Shown here piece after piece: positions 25,316-30,445 of a DNA stretch of 30,445 nt (its first letter is position 1; the number at the start of each line of letters is the position of its first letter). The notes under the pieces are model-generated. The model saw only the letters and a program-made list of their open reading frames with translations, was not told where the DNA came from and did no database searches. The stretch spans positions 1 through 30,445 of the IMG/VR virus record IMGVR_UViG_3300022927_000081. One strand, given 5' to 3'. The DNA is from a virus. Both the position numbers and the translations under genes were made by a program.

Positions 25316-25372
25316 ATGATTAACTGGCAGCCCCGCAAGAAGGTATCAAACCTCAAGATATCAAAGATATAG
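25316..25372 (+). CDS. Tiny 18-codon reading frame at the end of the late block
   Basis: ATG at 25316 with a strong G-rich ribosome-binding site (aaaaagggggg, spacing four). The peptide is MINWQPRKKVSNLKISKI, basic with one Trp, ending TAG. It lies 40 bases past the giant gene on the same strand and its last 20 bases overlap the 3' end of the convergent integrase gene. The leader ggggggttatatg is nearly the same as the leaders of the 88-residue gene and of the helix-turn-helix gene, which supports real translation. Function unknown. Confidence 0.4.
   Translation: MINWQPRKKVSNLKISKI
25341..25372. other. Repeat-rich stretch at integrase 3' end, possible attP region
   Basis: Two copies of TATCAAA (25344-25350 and 25359-25365) lie 15 bases apart around the integrase stop codon, with AGATATC between. 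Attachment sites of temperate phages often lie next to the integrase gene, so this short repeat-rich stretch is a candidate arm or core site. No tRNA-like 3' end is recognisable, so the call is weak. Confidence 0.18.
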
Positions 25373-26153
25373 TATTCTCACAAGCCTCATTAAGATAATC
25401 TTTCGACAGGTGAGCATACCTATTTACAATATTAAAGTCGGACCACCCACCAAGATGTTGCAGAGTATGTAAGGGAGTACCATTCTGCACATGATGAGTA
25501 GCCCATGTATGTCTAATGTCGTGCCACCTGAAGCCCTCTAAGCCACACTTTTTAAGTGCCTTATACCATCCAGTGTTTGACGTTCTTGTAAGCTTCCTAC
25601 CAGCGTATGTGAAGACGTAGGGACCAATTTGTTTTATGTTGTTCAACAACTCTTGTGCATCTTTATTTAAAGGCACCGCAAGAGATCTCCCGTTCTTGGT
25701 CTCGTCTGCATGAATGGATACCCATCCATCCTGTATATCTTCCCACTTCAGGTTTAGGCAGTTGGACATCCTGACACCAGTCATAAGGGAGAAAACAAAC
25801 ACAGGTTTGAGGTGCTCAGGCAAAGCCTCGTGCAACCTAGCACACTCTTCAAGCGTAAAGAACTTCACCCTCTTGGATGACTCTTTTACTCTTTTAAGAG
25901 TTGGCTTTGTGTCCAACCAGCCTAAATCTTCGTAGCAGTAATTAAGAACTGCTCTTAAAAAGTTTATGTATCTATTGACAGTACCGGGAGATTTTTTTAT
26001 CCCCGCCCTAGCGTTGGCTAGATCTTCTTTAGATAACTTATTAATATTCTTTTTACCAAAACACTTAGTAAAATATTTTATGTAAGTGGGATCGTTCTTC
26101 CCGGGATTCTTAACCTCATAATATCTTTGTACGGCTTCATTAAAATCTTTCAT
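25353..26153 (-). CDS. int: Tyrosine-type site-specific integrase
   Basis: 266 residues. Residues ~1-90 form a helical core-binding domain (TYIKYFTKCFGKKNINKLS, TVNRYINFLRAVLNYCYED). The catalytic domain has the full set: Arg128 in TGVRMSN, Lys153 in DETKNG, His211-x-x-Arg214 in WHDIRHTWATH, Trp237 in LGGWSD (the usual His/Trp place) and Tyr246 in RYAHLS, the nucleophile. It cuts and rejoins DNA through a 3'-phosphotyrosine to insert the phage at attB. It lacks a long arm-binding N-terminal domain, so it is on the short side. Its start overlaps the stop of the small basic gene (ATGA), placing it last in the promoter-led operon from 26768. Active residues all look intact. Confidence 0.93.
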   Translation of the reverse strand: MKDFNEAVQRYYEVKNPGKNDPTYIKYFTKCFGKKNINKLSKEDLANARAGIKKSPGTVNRYINFLRAVLNYCYEDLGWLDTKPTLKRVKESSKRVKFFTLEECARLHEALPEHLKPVFVFSLMTGVRMSNCLNLKWEDIQDGWVSIHADETKNGRSLAVPLNKDAQELLNNIKQIGPYVFTYAGRKLTRTSNTGWYKALKKCGLEGFRWHDIRHTWATHHVQNGTPLHTLQHLGGWSDFNIVNRYAHLSKDYLNEACENTISLIS

Positions 26154-26290
26154 TTACCTTGCCCCCTATATTTTTTAAAGTTAGCTTTTTTCTTTTTGTT
26201 CATGCCCGAACCATAACTAAGTCTTGAATTGCCTATAGAAGTTTTTTTCTTAACTGGGGTAATTGATTGTACTGTTTTTGCTTTAGCCAT
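26150..26290 (-). CDS. 46-residue highly basic protein
   Basis: 46 residues, ATG at 26290 with aggaag upstream. The sequence has VTPVKKKTSIG-like order (ITPVKKKTSIGNSRLS) followed by NKKKKANFKKYRGQGK. I recognise this shape, KKTSIG ... N-K-x-K/R ... YRGQG at the C-terminus, in tiny genes of many marine phages, where it is unnamed. With about one third Lys/Arg it could bind nucleic acid. It overlaps the integrase start by four bases, so translation is probably coupled to the integrase. Confidence 0.7.
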   Translation of the reverse strand: MAKAKTVQSITPVKKKTSIGNSRLSYGSGMNKKKKANFKKYRGQGK

Positions 26291-26500
26291 TTATCTTCCT
26301 ATTTTATAGTCAATAGTATTGCCACAGTATGAAGATAATTCTTGCATTGCTCCAAGCACACTGGCTGTTTGAGTTTGTTTAAACTCAATAGGTTCTTGAA
26401 CTAAAAAACCATATTTGTTGCAATCTTTTATCATGGCTTTTTTGTTGGTGTAAACATAAACAATTTCATGTTCATGACATTTGGCTACATAAAATTTCAT
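26291..26500 (-). CDS. Hypothetical protein in integrase operon
   Basis: 69 residues; start preceded by ggagg with ten bases spacing, stop directly abutting the next gene's ATG. The fold looks alpha/beta: MKFYVAKCHEHEIVYVYTNK, then helix KKAMIKDCNKYGF, then a helical C-terminus AMQELSSYCGNTIDY. It carries three Cys and two His but no regular zinc pattern. No family recognised. As a small gene between the operon's first gene and the integrase it may be an integration or regulatory accessory (an excisionase would be expected here), but no winged-helix features are seen. Confidence 0.55.
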   Translation of the reverse strand: MKFYVAKCHEHEIVYVYTNKKAMIKDCNKYGFLVQEPIEFKQTQTASVLGAMQELSSYCGNTIDYKIGR

Positions 26501-26501
26501 A

Positions 26502-26768
26502 TTACGCTGACCTCCAAACTCTCCAAAACGTATTTCCGTTTTCGTCTGTTTGTGTTCTTAACGAAAACTCCTTATCAAAACCTCTTAAAGATTTTTTAAT
26601 ACTTTGAGCCCTAGATCTGAAACGTGTTGCTTCTCTGTAATCTAAAAAAGTTACACAATCTTTTACCTCCATTGCAAAAATTGTTTTCCTTATATCGTCT
26701 TCTTTGGATTTGCCGTGATTTTCTTGCCATTGATCTGGCATCGGTATACCTTTTTCTATTTTTAACAT
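26502..26768 (-). CDS. Hypothetical protein with IEKGIPMP motif (DUF7303-like)
   Basis: 88 residues, first gene behind a strong promoter; leader gggaggttatatg. The start MLKIEKGIPMP followed by a basic stretch and IFAMEVKDCVTFLDYREATRFRSRAQSIKK resembles the small phage family that opens IEKGIP(M/I)P and later has an ME-x-x-D-S/C-x-x-F segment, which I believe is listed as DUF7303. The C-terminus SLRTQTDENGNTFWRVWRSA reads as a beta hairpin, and the basic helix suggests nucleic-acid binding. Function is not established for the family; here it leads the integrase operon. Confidence 0.6.
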   Translation of the reverse strand: MLKIEKGIPMPDQWQENHGKSKEDDIRKTIFAMEVKDCVTFLDYREATRFRSRAQSIKKSLRGFDKEFSLRTQTDENGNTFWRVWRSA

Positions 26769-26796
26769 ATAACCTCCCTGAAATGTTTAACTTAGA

Positions 26797-26824
26797 ATTA
26801 TAAAGACTTTGTATACTAAGTCAA
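26797..26824 (-). promoter_or_regulatory. Sigma-70 promoter of the integrase operon
   Basis: Reading on the - strand: TTGACT at 26824-26819, a 16-base spacer, and TATAAT at 26802-26797. The -35 has five of six and the -10 six of six consensus bases. Transcription would begin near 26790, giving a leader of about 20 bases before the ATG at 26768 that includes its ribosome site. Confidence 0.8.
26805..26822. promoter_or_regulatory. 18-bp dyad between -35 and -10, probable operator
   Basis: GACTTTGTATACTAAGTC reads the same on both strands except for the central T/T pair on each side (16 of 18 positions). It fills the spacer and overlaps part of the -35 of the integrase promoter, the position where a bound repressor blocks RNA polymerase. 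No regulator gene can be tied to it from the window. Confidence 0.6.
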
Positions 26825-26825
26825 C

Positions 26826-27317
26826 TTAATAATACTCATCCAATAAATTTATTTGTTTTAATTCTGAGATTGGTACGTTGTAGCAACTTGTTAAAACCTT
26901 CCAATTATTACTTGGATCTATTGTTCCCTTTTTTAAAAAATTTGCTTTTTTAAAATATAAATCTTTTTCTAAATATCCGAGGACCCAGATTATGCTGTAG
27001 TCTTTTTTAACTCTAGTAAATACATAGATGTCACAGTTTTGATGTGTACTGGTTTCAGCTATTGAACACTCATAACCTAACTTAGGTCTTGTAGAAACTC
27101 TTTTGGTTTTAACATCTATTTTTTGATTGTTATAAATTAAATCATAGTCGTAAGTATTGTTGTGTTTAGCGTTTAAAAGTTTGGCAACGATTATTTCACC
27201 AATAAATCCAGCGACATTTCCTTCTCCTTGGGTGATTGAATTGTTAAGCATGCCCATTTTTTTTGACATAGCTGTAGCCTGTTTGATGCATGAGTCTGGA
27301 ACATGCACCTCTAACAT
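26826..27317 (-). CDS. PD-(D/E)XK nuclease-like protein
   Basis: 163 residues from the ATG at 27317, chosen because it sits seven bases after the upstream stop and begins MLEVHVPDSC, a plausible domain start; longer starts at 27362 or 27458 would overlap the upstream gene. The core has Glu41 (GFIGEIIVAKLL), Asp59 (TYDYDLIY) and Asp68-x-Lys70 (KIDVKTKR), the order of metal-binding and catalytic residues in the PD-(D/E)XK superfamily. The rest (IYVFTRVKKDYSIIWVLGYL) supplies the beta core. It may act as a nuclease in recombination or in attack on other DNA; substrate unknown. No clear Shine-Dalgarno is present, so translation probably depends on the upstream gene. Confidence 0.6.
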   Translation of the reverse strand: MLEVHVPDSCIKQATAMSKKMGMLNNSITQGEGNVAGFIGEIIVAKLLNAKHNNTYDYDLIYNNQKIDVKTKRVSTRPKLGYECSIAETSTHQNCDIYVFTRVKKDYSIIWVLGYLEKDLYFKKANFLKKGTIDPSNNWKVLTSCYNVPISELKQINLLDEYY

Positions 27318-27324
27318 GGTTAGA

Positions 27325-27813
27325 TTATTTTTCGTATTTTGATTTGATTGTTTGATAGTCATCTTCTGAAAGAATAGACTGAAGCGATATGTCATTAAAC
27401 TTATGATCTGAAGTAATGATCTTTGTAAGTATAGCAATACACTTATGGTCTTGATCAAACATTTCGCCTTGGCTGGTAGCCACAGAAATAACTCTTTTTA
27501 TGGCGTCTCTGATTGTAAGGTTGTCTATAGTTTTCAATTTTTGATACTCCGCCCAACGCTCGTCTTGCGATTCTAGCTGTCGAATTTTAAATCCAGCAGC
27601 AGCATTTTTTATGTTAATAAGTTTCTTTTGATGAGAAGACAAAGTGTTCCAGTCAGTGATCTCTGTTTGAGTTCTGCCACAGGTATGACAGTGAAGATCG
27701 CCGTATGTCGTAGAGCACACTCCCCTACAAGGGCTGCCGTCTAATCTAGCCTCCCCTTGGAGTGAAGCAAGCCTCTCATTAGATGAAAGGCTCGTTGTTT
27801 CTATTAGAGTCAT
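27325..27813 (-). CDS. DUF1289 zinc/Fe-S-type Cys motif fused to helical domain
   Basis: 162 residues. Near the N-terminus SPCRGVCSTTYGDLHCHTCG gives Cys29, Cys33, Cys42 and Cys45, followed by GRT-x-x-E-I-x-x-W, the hallmark order of DUF1289, a short family usually about 60 residues that is thought to bind a metal. Here ~100 more residues follow, mostly helical (HQKKLINIKNAAAGFKIRQ, TIDNLTIRDAIKRVISVAT). The combination is longer than the stand-alone family. It lies between the SSB-like gene cluster and the nuclease in the recombination operon. Role unknown; a DNA- or redox-related accessory is an inference. Confidence 0.65.
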   Translation of the reverse strand: MTLIETTSLSSNERLASLQGEARLDGSPCRGVCSTTYGDLHCHTCGRTQTEITDWNTLSSHQKKLINIKNAAAGFKIRQLESQDERWAEYQKLKTIDNLTIRDAIKRVISVATSQGEMFDQDHKCIAILTKIITSDHKFNDISLQSILSEDDYQTIKSKYEK

Positions 27814-27822
27814 TTCAAATAT

Positions 27823-28110
27823 TTACGAATCTTTTTTTGTCTCGCTTGTATTTGATTCTACTTCATCTGCTTTACTTTGTACAACCGTAAAGCCGTCGCT
27901 GGGGAGCAAAGGCGTAAGCTCACTTTGTAAAACCCTCAAACCCATCTGCATTAAAGCAAGCTCGCTTGAGCGTGTATTAATCAAGGTGTTTGATATCTGA
28001 AGATCACGTACCTTGTTTTGGGCTGCCTCAGAGAAAGCACTGCTATCGTACTCTCTCTGTTCGCCGTCAACAAAGACAACAACTTTATTATTGTCAGATA
28101 AGTCGCTCAT
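27823..28110 (-). CDS. Hypothetical protein of recombination operon
   Basis: 95 residues; the ATG shares a base with the upstream stop (TAATG). The N-terminal part VVVFVDGEQREYDSSAFSE is a beta hairpin plus helix cap, followed by a long helix (EAAQNKVRDLQISNTLINTRSSELALMQMG in part) and an acidic Ser/Thr-rich tail (DEVESNTSETKKDS). This VDG-x-x-x-Y/F ... helix pattern is common in small phage proteins of unknown function, which may form coiled-coil oligomers. No enzyme signature. Its partners are ssDNA-handling proteins, so a binding-cofactor role is possible. Confidence 0.55.
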   Translation of the reverse strand: MSDLSDNNKVVVFVDGEQREYDSSAFSEAAQNKVRDLQISNTLINTRSSELALMQMGLRVLQSELTPLLPSDGFTVVQSKADEVESNTSETKKDS

Positions 28111-28352
28111 TAGAAAGGCAGATCTTCTGCTTTTACTTGTGCCGCTGGTGCTGGTGTTGGTCTAACCCCCGCATTGTTTGGCTCAACAAAACTTAAATTA
28201 AGAGCTGGTGCTCTGTCATTTTCAGTTTCATTTTTATATGCAAATACAAGCATCTCTTTACCGTCAACTTTTACCTTGCCGTTTAAGATATATTTCTTAG
28301 AAGAGTCCTCTGTTTTCCAAAGAGCTCCCTTGTTATTATCATCATATTCCAT
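28110..28352 (-). CDS. Small SSB-like protein with acidic C-terminal tail
   Basis: 80 residues, ATG preceded by aaggagg. The start NNKGALWKTEDSSKKYILNG resembles the KGALW ... opening of DUF736-like small phage proteins. Then come beta strands (KVKVDGKEMLVFAYKNE, APALNLSFVEP), a Pro/Ala-rich linker (RPTPAPAAQVK) and the end EDLPF. An acidic tip ending in aromatic Phe is the signature through which bacterial SSB binds partner proteins (DDxPF). The protein is far shorter than SSB (about 170), so it would be a minimal version. Flanking ERF and YqaJ genes support ssDNA binding. Homology is not proven. Confidence 0.55.
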   Translation of the reverse strand: MEYDDNNKGALWKTEDSSKKYILNGKVKVDGKEMLVFAYKNETENDRAPALNLSFVEPNNAGVRPTPAPAAQVKAEDLPF

Positions 28353-28521
28353 TGGCTTCTACCTCCTTTTGGTACCAATCTTCTAAAATTTTAGCAACCT
28401 TGTAAGACATGCCTCTGTCATAGAACCTATGTCCTTCTTGGTTACTAACCCTTTCAAGATAATCATGAACATCATGATTAACTCTCGAACTCACTGATTT
28501 TTTTGGATTTAAATCATCCAT
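28342..28521 (-). CDS. Ribbon-helix-helix-like small protein
   Basis: 59 residues starting at 28521, chosen over the upstream in-frame ATG at 28611 because ggagg lies directly before it and the longer version would overlap the exonuclease gene by almost 100 bases. The sequence KKSVSSRVNHDVHDYLERVS has the strand followed by helix of the Arc/CopG ribbon-helix-helix fold, and SYKVAKILEDWYQKE supplies the second helix. Such proteins bind DNA as dimers and often autoregulate. It overlaps the exonuclease stop by eight bases. It is the only visible regulator candidate in the window apart from the HTH gene; fold assignment is tentative. Confidence 0.5.
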   Translation of the reverse strand: MDDLNPKKSVSSRVNHDVHDYLERVSNQEGHRFYDRGMSYKVAKILEDWYQKEVEANGI

Positions 28522-29482
28522 TTTTGTCCTCCACAATTCTTGTGTAAATTCTAGTATCGCCCTCTGATCTATATCCCTCGACCTCGTGTACCGGAATATC
28601 TTTATCTTCAATCAATCTTTTATAATCAATCCTCCCGGTAGCTTGAGTTAAATGACATTTCACAGATGGGGTTCTAAAAGCTCCGTTGTTATCACTAATC
28701 AACCTTGCTGATATTTCTTTTTTATCAGCATCAAGCTCTTTAATTTTTTGCTGTAATATTTTAATTTCTAACATAACGCTTACTAATTTTTTAGTGTCTT
28801 CGTTATCGTCTACATCTTTATAAGGAACACCGGGTTCTTTATATTCAACAGACCAACGTGCAATATTCTCGGGGTCTTTTTTAGCAGTGCTATACCATTC
28901 AATAAACTCTTTTGCTTTTGGTAAATATATATTTGCCCAGTCGGGGTCTCTATCAACCCACTCAGAAACATGGTCACCAGTTTCATACCACTGAAAGAAA
29001 AGCATTTCATCTATGTCCATACACTCCATGCCAAGCTGCATCTGATGCCAGTAATTTCTTTTTTGTTTTTTAACATCCTTAACAGGTTTTGTTTGTGGAC
29101 ATTTAATTTCAACAGCAGCTGGTCCGCCTTTTCTACCTTTTAAAAGTATTCCATCCGGGCTCATTCCAAGCCAATCATGGTCGGGGTGTTTTACAAATGG
29201 TGAGTCTTGAATAACATAACCAAGGTCTGATAGGGTCTTGATTGCCTTGGGCTCATTCTCTTTTCCTCTTGTAATGGCAAACAATGCTCGAGAATCAAAG
29301 GGGCGTTGTGGTAGGTTATGCTCTTCTCTGAACATATCAATCGCTAGGTCCTCCCATTGATCTCCCTTAGCCCATATATCTTCCTTAACAGCACGTTGTA
29401 TTCTTGTGCCAGTAAGCTTTCCCATTCTTAAGGCAAACCATTCTTTGGTTCCTTGAACTATTTTTTTTGCTGGTTCGGTCAT
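28514..29482 (-). CDS. YqaJ/lambda-exonuclease-type recombination nuclease
   Basis: 322 residues; ATG overlaps the ERF stop (ATGA). Motifs run in the order of the YqaJ family: GTKEWFALRMGKLTGTR (residues ~11-27), RGKENEP (Glu77 region), GMSPDGIL with Asp110, AVEIKCP with Glu125 and Lys127 (catalytic D-ExK), and YWHQMQLGM (~144-152). The enzyme degrades one strand 5' to 3' from a double-strand end, making 3' overhangs for the annealase. The C-terminal ~110 residues add a coiled coil (MLEIKILQQKIKELDADKKE), longer than minimal lambda exonuclease (226). With ERF just upstream this is a Red-like recombination pair used in phage replication or repair. Confidence 0.88.
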   Translation of the reverse strand: MTEPAKKIVQGTKEWFALRMGKLTGTRIQRAVKEDIWAKGDQWEDLAIDMFREEHNLPQRPFDSRALFAITRGKENEPKAIKTLSDLGYVIQDSPFVKHPDHDWLGMSPDGILLKGRKGGPAAVEIKCPQTKPVKDVKKQKRNYWHQMQLGMECMDIDEMLFFQWYETGDHVSEWVDRDPDWANIYLPKAKEFIEWYSTAKKDPENIARWSVEYKEPGVPYKDVDDNEDTKKLVSVMLEIKILQQKIKELDADKKEISARLISDNNGAFRTPSVKCHLTQATGRIDYKRLIEDKDIPVHEVEGYRSEGDTRIYTRIVEDKNG

Positions 29483-30087
29483 TGTGCACCTGCCATTTTT
29501 GTATAGTGCAAGTTAATTTTCTCTCTTGCTTCTTTATCGCCAGCAAGTGTTGCTACCTTGTCGTAGTTCTTAAATATTTTTTCTTGCTGTGATTTATCTT
29601 TGCTTGCTGATATTTCACTTACAAACATGTCAAATATTTTTTCCTCTTCCGGCTCGCCCTCATCGCCAACCATTTCCGGTTCTACTGTTTGCTCAAATGG
29701 TACGCAGAAGAATTGAATCAGTGCATCACGATATGCAAAAGATTTTGCAGCCTCTAAGTCTCTGCCTTGAGTTGACTTGCTTTGTCCAACATATGCAGTG
29801 TCAACAAAAGATCCATCTTCTAAAGATAGAAATCTTAAGGTTCCTTTCAATAAGGAGTATGACGTTTTGCCGTCCTCGGACAGTCTTGTTCTTACCTTTA
29901 GATCGGGCAAGAAGTTTGTTGTTACCTTGTTCATCGCCAAGGGTTTAGCGAGCGACGCATAGACATCGTCTATACCTCTGTAGTTATATTTTGAGAAGCT
30001 ATTGTATTTAGATTTCTCGATTGGGTTTTCTAATAAGTACTCTTGTATGTTCGCAAGAGCATTAAATATTTTACTATTTTCTGACAT
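29479..30087 (-). CDS. erf: ERF-family single-strand annealing protein
   Basis: 202 residues, ATG with ggagg five bases upstream, first gene of the recombination operon. KYNSFSKYNYRGIDDVYASL (~27-46) followed by LAMNKVTTNFLPDL and, later, QGRDLEAAKSFAYRDALIQF (~107-126) are the conserved ERF blocks. The C-terminal part is acidic (EGEPEEEKIFDMF) and helical, where such proteins often contact ssDNA-binding partners. ERF proteins form rings on ssDNA and anneal complementary strands, working with the exonuclease encoded next. Leftward promoter lies just upstream. Confidence 0.88.
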   Translation of the reverse strand: MSENSKIFNALANIQEYLLENPIEKSKYNSFSKYNYRGIDDVYASLAKPLAMNKVTTNFLPDLKVRTRLSEDGKTSYSLLKGTLRFLSLEDGSFVDTAYVGQSKSTQGRDLEAAKSFAYRDALIQFFCVPFEQTVEPEMVGDEGEPEEEKIFDMFVSEISASKDKSQQEKIFKNYDKVATLAGDKEAREKINLHYTKMAGAQ

Positions 30088-30111
30088 TGATACCTCCGTT
30101 TCTTAAGATAC

Positions 30112-30140
30112 ATTGTAAATTAATTGACAAAAGAATACAA
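30112..30140 (-). promoter_or_regulatory. Leftward promoter of the recombination operon
   Basis: On the - strand: TTGTAT at 30140-30135, a 17-base spacer, TACAAT at 30117-30112. The -10 has five and the -35 four of six consensus bases. Start of transcription would be near 30105, about 18 bases before the ERF ATG. It overlaps the opposing promoter. Confidence 0.55.
30113..30130. promoter_or_regulatory. 18-bp dyad overlapping both divergent promoters
   Basis: TTGTAAATTAATTGACAA is self-complementary at 16 of 18 positions. It covers most of the leftward -10 and the whole rightward -35 (TTGACA), so one bound dimer could shut both operons. Its middle is AT-rich, so some symmetry may be chance. 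Confidence 0.45.
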
Positions 30141-30152
30141 CAGAATTATTCT
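30124..30152 (+). promoter_or_regulatory. Rightward promoter of the HTH/replication gene
   Basis: TTGACA (30124-30129, full consensus), a 17-base spacer, and TATTCT (30147-30152, four of six). The -10 is one arm of a second imperfect dyad, AGAATA ... TATTCT (30132-30137 and 30147-30152, nine bases apart). Transcription would start near 30159, leaving only about 13 leader bases with the ribosome site aaggagg. Confidence 0.65.
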
Positions 30153-30171
30153 ACTCGTCAAAGGAGGTTAT

Positions 30172-30445
30172 ATGTCATTACAACACATCACATCGGTCGT
30201 CAGTTTAGAAGGGATCACACCAACACAAAAATTAATTTTATTCATACTTGCAAATTACTCAGATGAGTTTGGTCAGTCATACCCGTCACACGGCAGAATT
30301 ATGAAAATAAGTTGCCTTAGTAGAAATGCTGTCATATCAAATTTAAATATTCTTAGGGACCAAGGTTACATTGATTGGGAGAACCGGGACAACTTCTCAA
30401 ATCTTTATAAATTACATGTTAATCAAGGGGGTACTTCTGAAGTAC
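30172..30445 (+). CDS. Helix-turn-helix protein, probable replication initiator N-terminus (3' truncated)
   Basis: 91 codons are visible and the frame is open at the window edge. The ATG follows aaggagg by four bases. Residues ~15-75 form a winged helix-turn-helix: TPTQKLILFILANYSDEFGQ, SYPSHGRIMKISCLSRNAV (recognition region) and ISNLNILRDQGYIDWENRD, matching the HTH_36 pattern at the N-terminus of phage replication-organiser proteins (lambda O or DnaD-like), which would then carry an origin- or helicase-binding part downstream. It is transcribed away from the recombination operon. A repressor is the main alternative, though the T-x-x-Q-K-L-x-L opening favours the replication family. Confidence 0.7.
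   Translation, partial: MSLQHITSVVSLEGITPTQKLILFILANYSDEFGQSYPSHGRIMKISCLSRNAVISNLNILRDQGYIDWENRDNFSNLYKLHVNQGGTSEV

Larger units (their letters stand above)
1..30445. mobile_element. Partial genome of a temperate, probably short-tailed marine phage
   Basis: The whole window is phage-like. A long + strand block of virion genes (fibres, holin, tail proteins, ejection proteins) converges on a - strand block of integration and recombination genes. Seen directly: S74 fibre chaperone, glycine-rich adhesin, 2702-residue polyvalent protein, tyrosine integrase, YqaJ exonuclease, ERF annealase. No chromosomal housekeeping gene is visible on either side, so phage contig versus integrated prophage cannot be decided. 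The podovirus assignment is an inference from a gp13-like gene and several ejection-type genes followed by a giant protein, with no tape-measure gene in view. Confidence 0.85.

Noticed and set aside
25276-25352. Rho-independent terminator between the giant gene and integrase gene
   Set aside because: No GC-rich hairpin followed by a T-run was found on either strand; only weak short inverted repeats (AGGT/ACCT) are present.
25300-25400. tRNA 3' end as attachment core
   Set aside because: No T-arm consensus or acceptor-stem pairing could be recognised.
27318-27458. Longer N-terminus for the PD-(D/E)XK protein (start at 27458)
   Set aside because: It would overlap the DUF1289 gene by over 130 bases and adds a sequence unlike the rest; the ATG at 27317 fits the spacing better.
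28522-28611. Longer N-terminus for the RHH-like protein (start at 28611)
   Set aside because: It lies inside the exonuclease gene and lacks a ribosome site, whereas ggagg sits just before the ATG at 28521.

Overview
The window reads as about 30 kb of a tailed double-stranded DNA bacteriophage (free phage, or prophage without visible host flanks). Its integrase makes it probably temperate. The DNA is AT-rich, genes are packed tightly, stop and start codons often overlap, and the fibre genes use modules common in phages of marine bacterioplankton. A short-tailed (podovirus-like) marine phage, perhaps of an alphaproteobacterium, fits best, but nothing here identifies the host. No tRNA, rRNA, CRISPR array or insertion sequence was seen.

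Layout. (1) 1-9023, + strand: fibre and adhesion genes. They include an S74-chaperone fibre, a glycine-rich adhesin, a LamG/SPRY-like lectin protein, a carbohydrate-binding-like fibre protein, several small tip-like proteins and a probable fibre-assembly helper. (2) 9031-9788: a holin of the three-TM GTA type and a small one-TM protein. (3) 9788-17165: virion proteins, including a nozzle- or hub-like protein, a gpJ-like FN3 plus repeat fibre, a T7 gp13-like small protein and a run of helical, Gln/Ala-rich candidate ejection proteins. (4) 17167-25275: one 2702-residue polyvalent ejection protein with a zincin motif, a ParB-like motif and an LPD38-like C-terminus. Two other-frame reading frames lie inside it and may be nested genes. 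(5) 25316-25372: an 18-codon reading frame overlapping the end of the integrase gene. (6) 26768-25353, - strand: a lysogeny-type operon of three small genes and a tyrosine integrase, behind a near-consensus sigma-70 promoter that carries an 18-bp dyad between -35 and -10. (7) 30087-26826, - strand: a recombination operon of ERF annealase, YqaJ exonuclease, an RHH-like protein, a small SSB-like protein with an acidic tail, an unknown, a DUF1289 protein and a PD-(D/E)XK nuclease. (8) 30172 to the window end, + strand: the start of a helix-turn-helix replication or regulatory gene, divergent from the recombination operon across overlapping promoters and a second 18-bp dyad.

How it fits together: the late + strand block builds the tail, adhesins and DNA-ejection apparatus; the - strand block processes, anneals and integrates DNA; the two dyads are the most likely switch points. 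Terminase, portal, capsid, endolysin and a CI-type repressor are not in the window.
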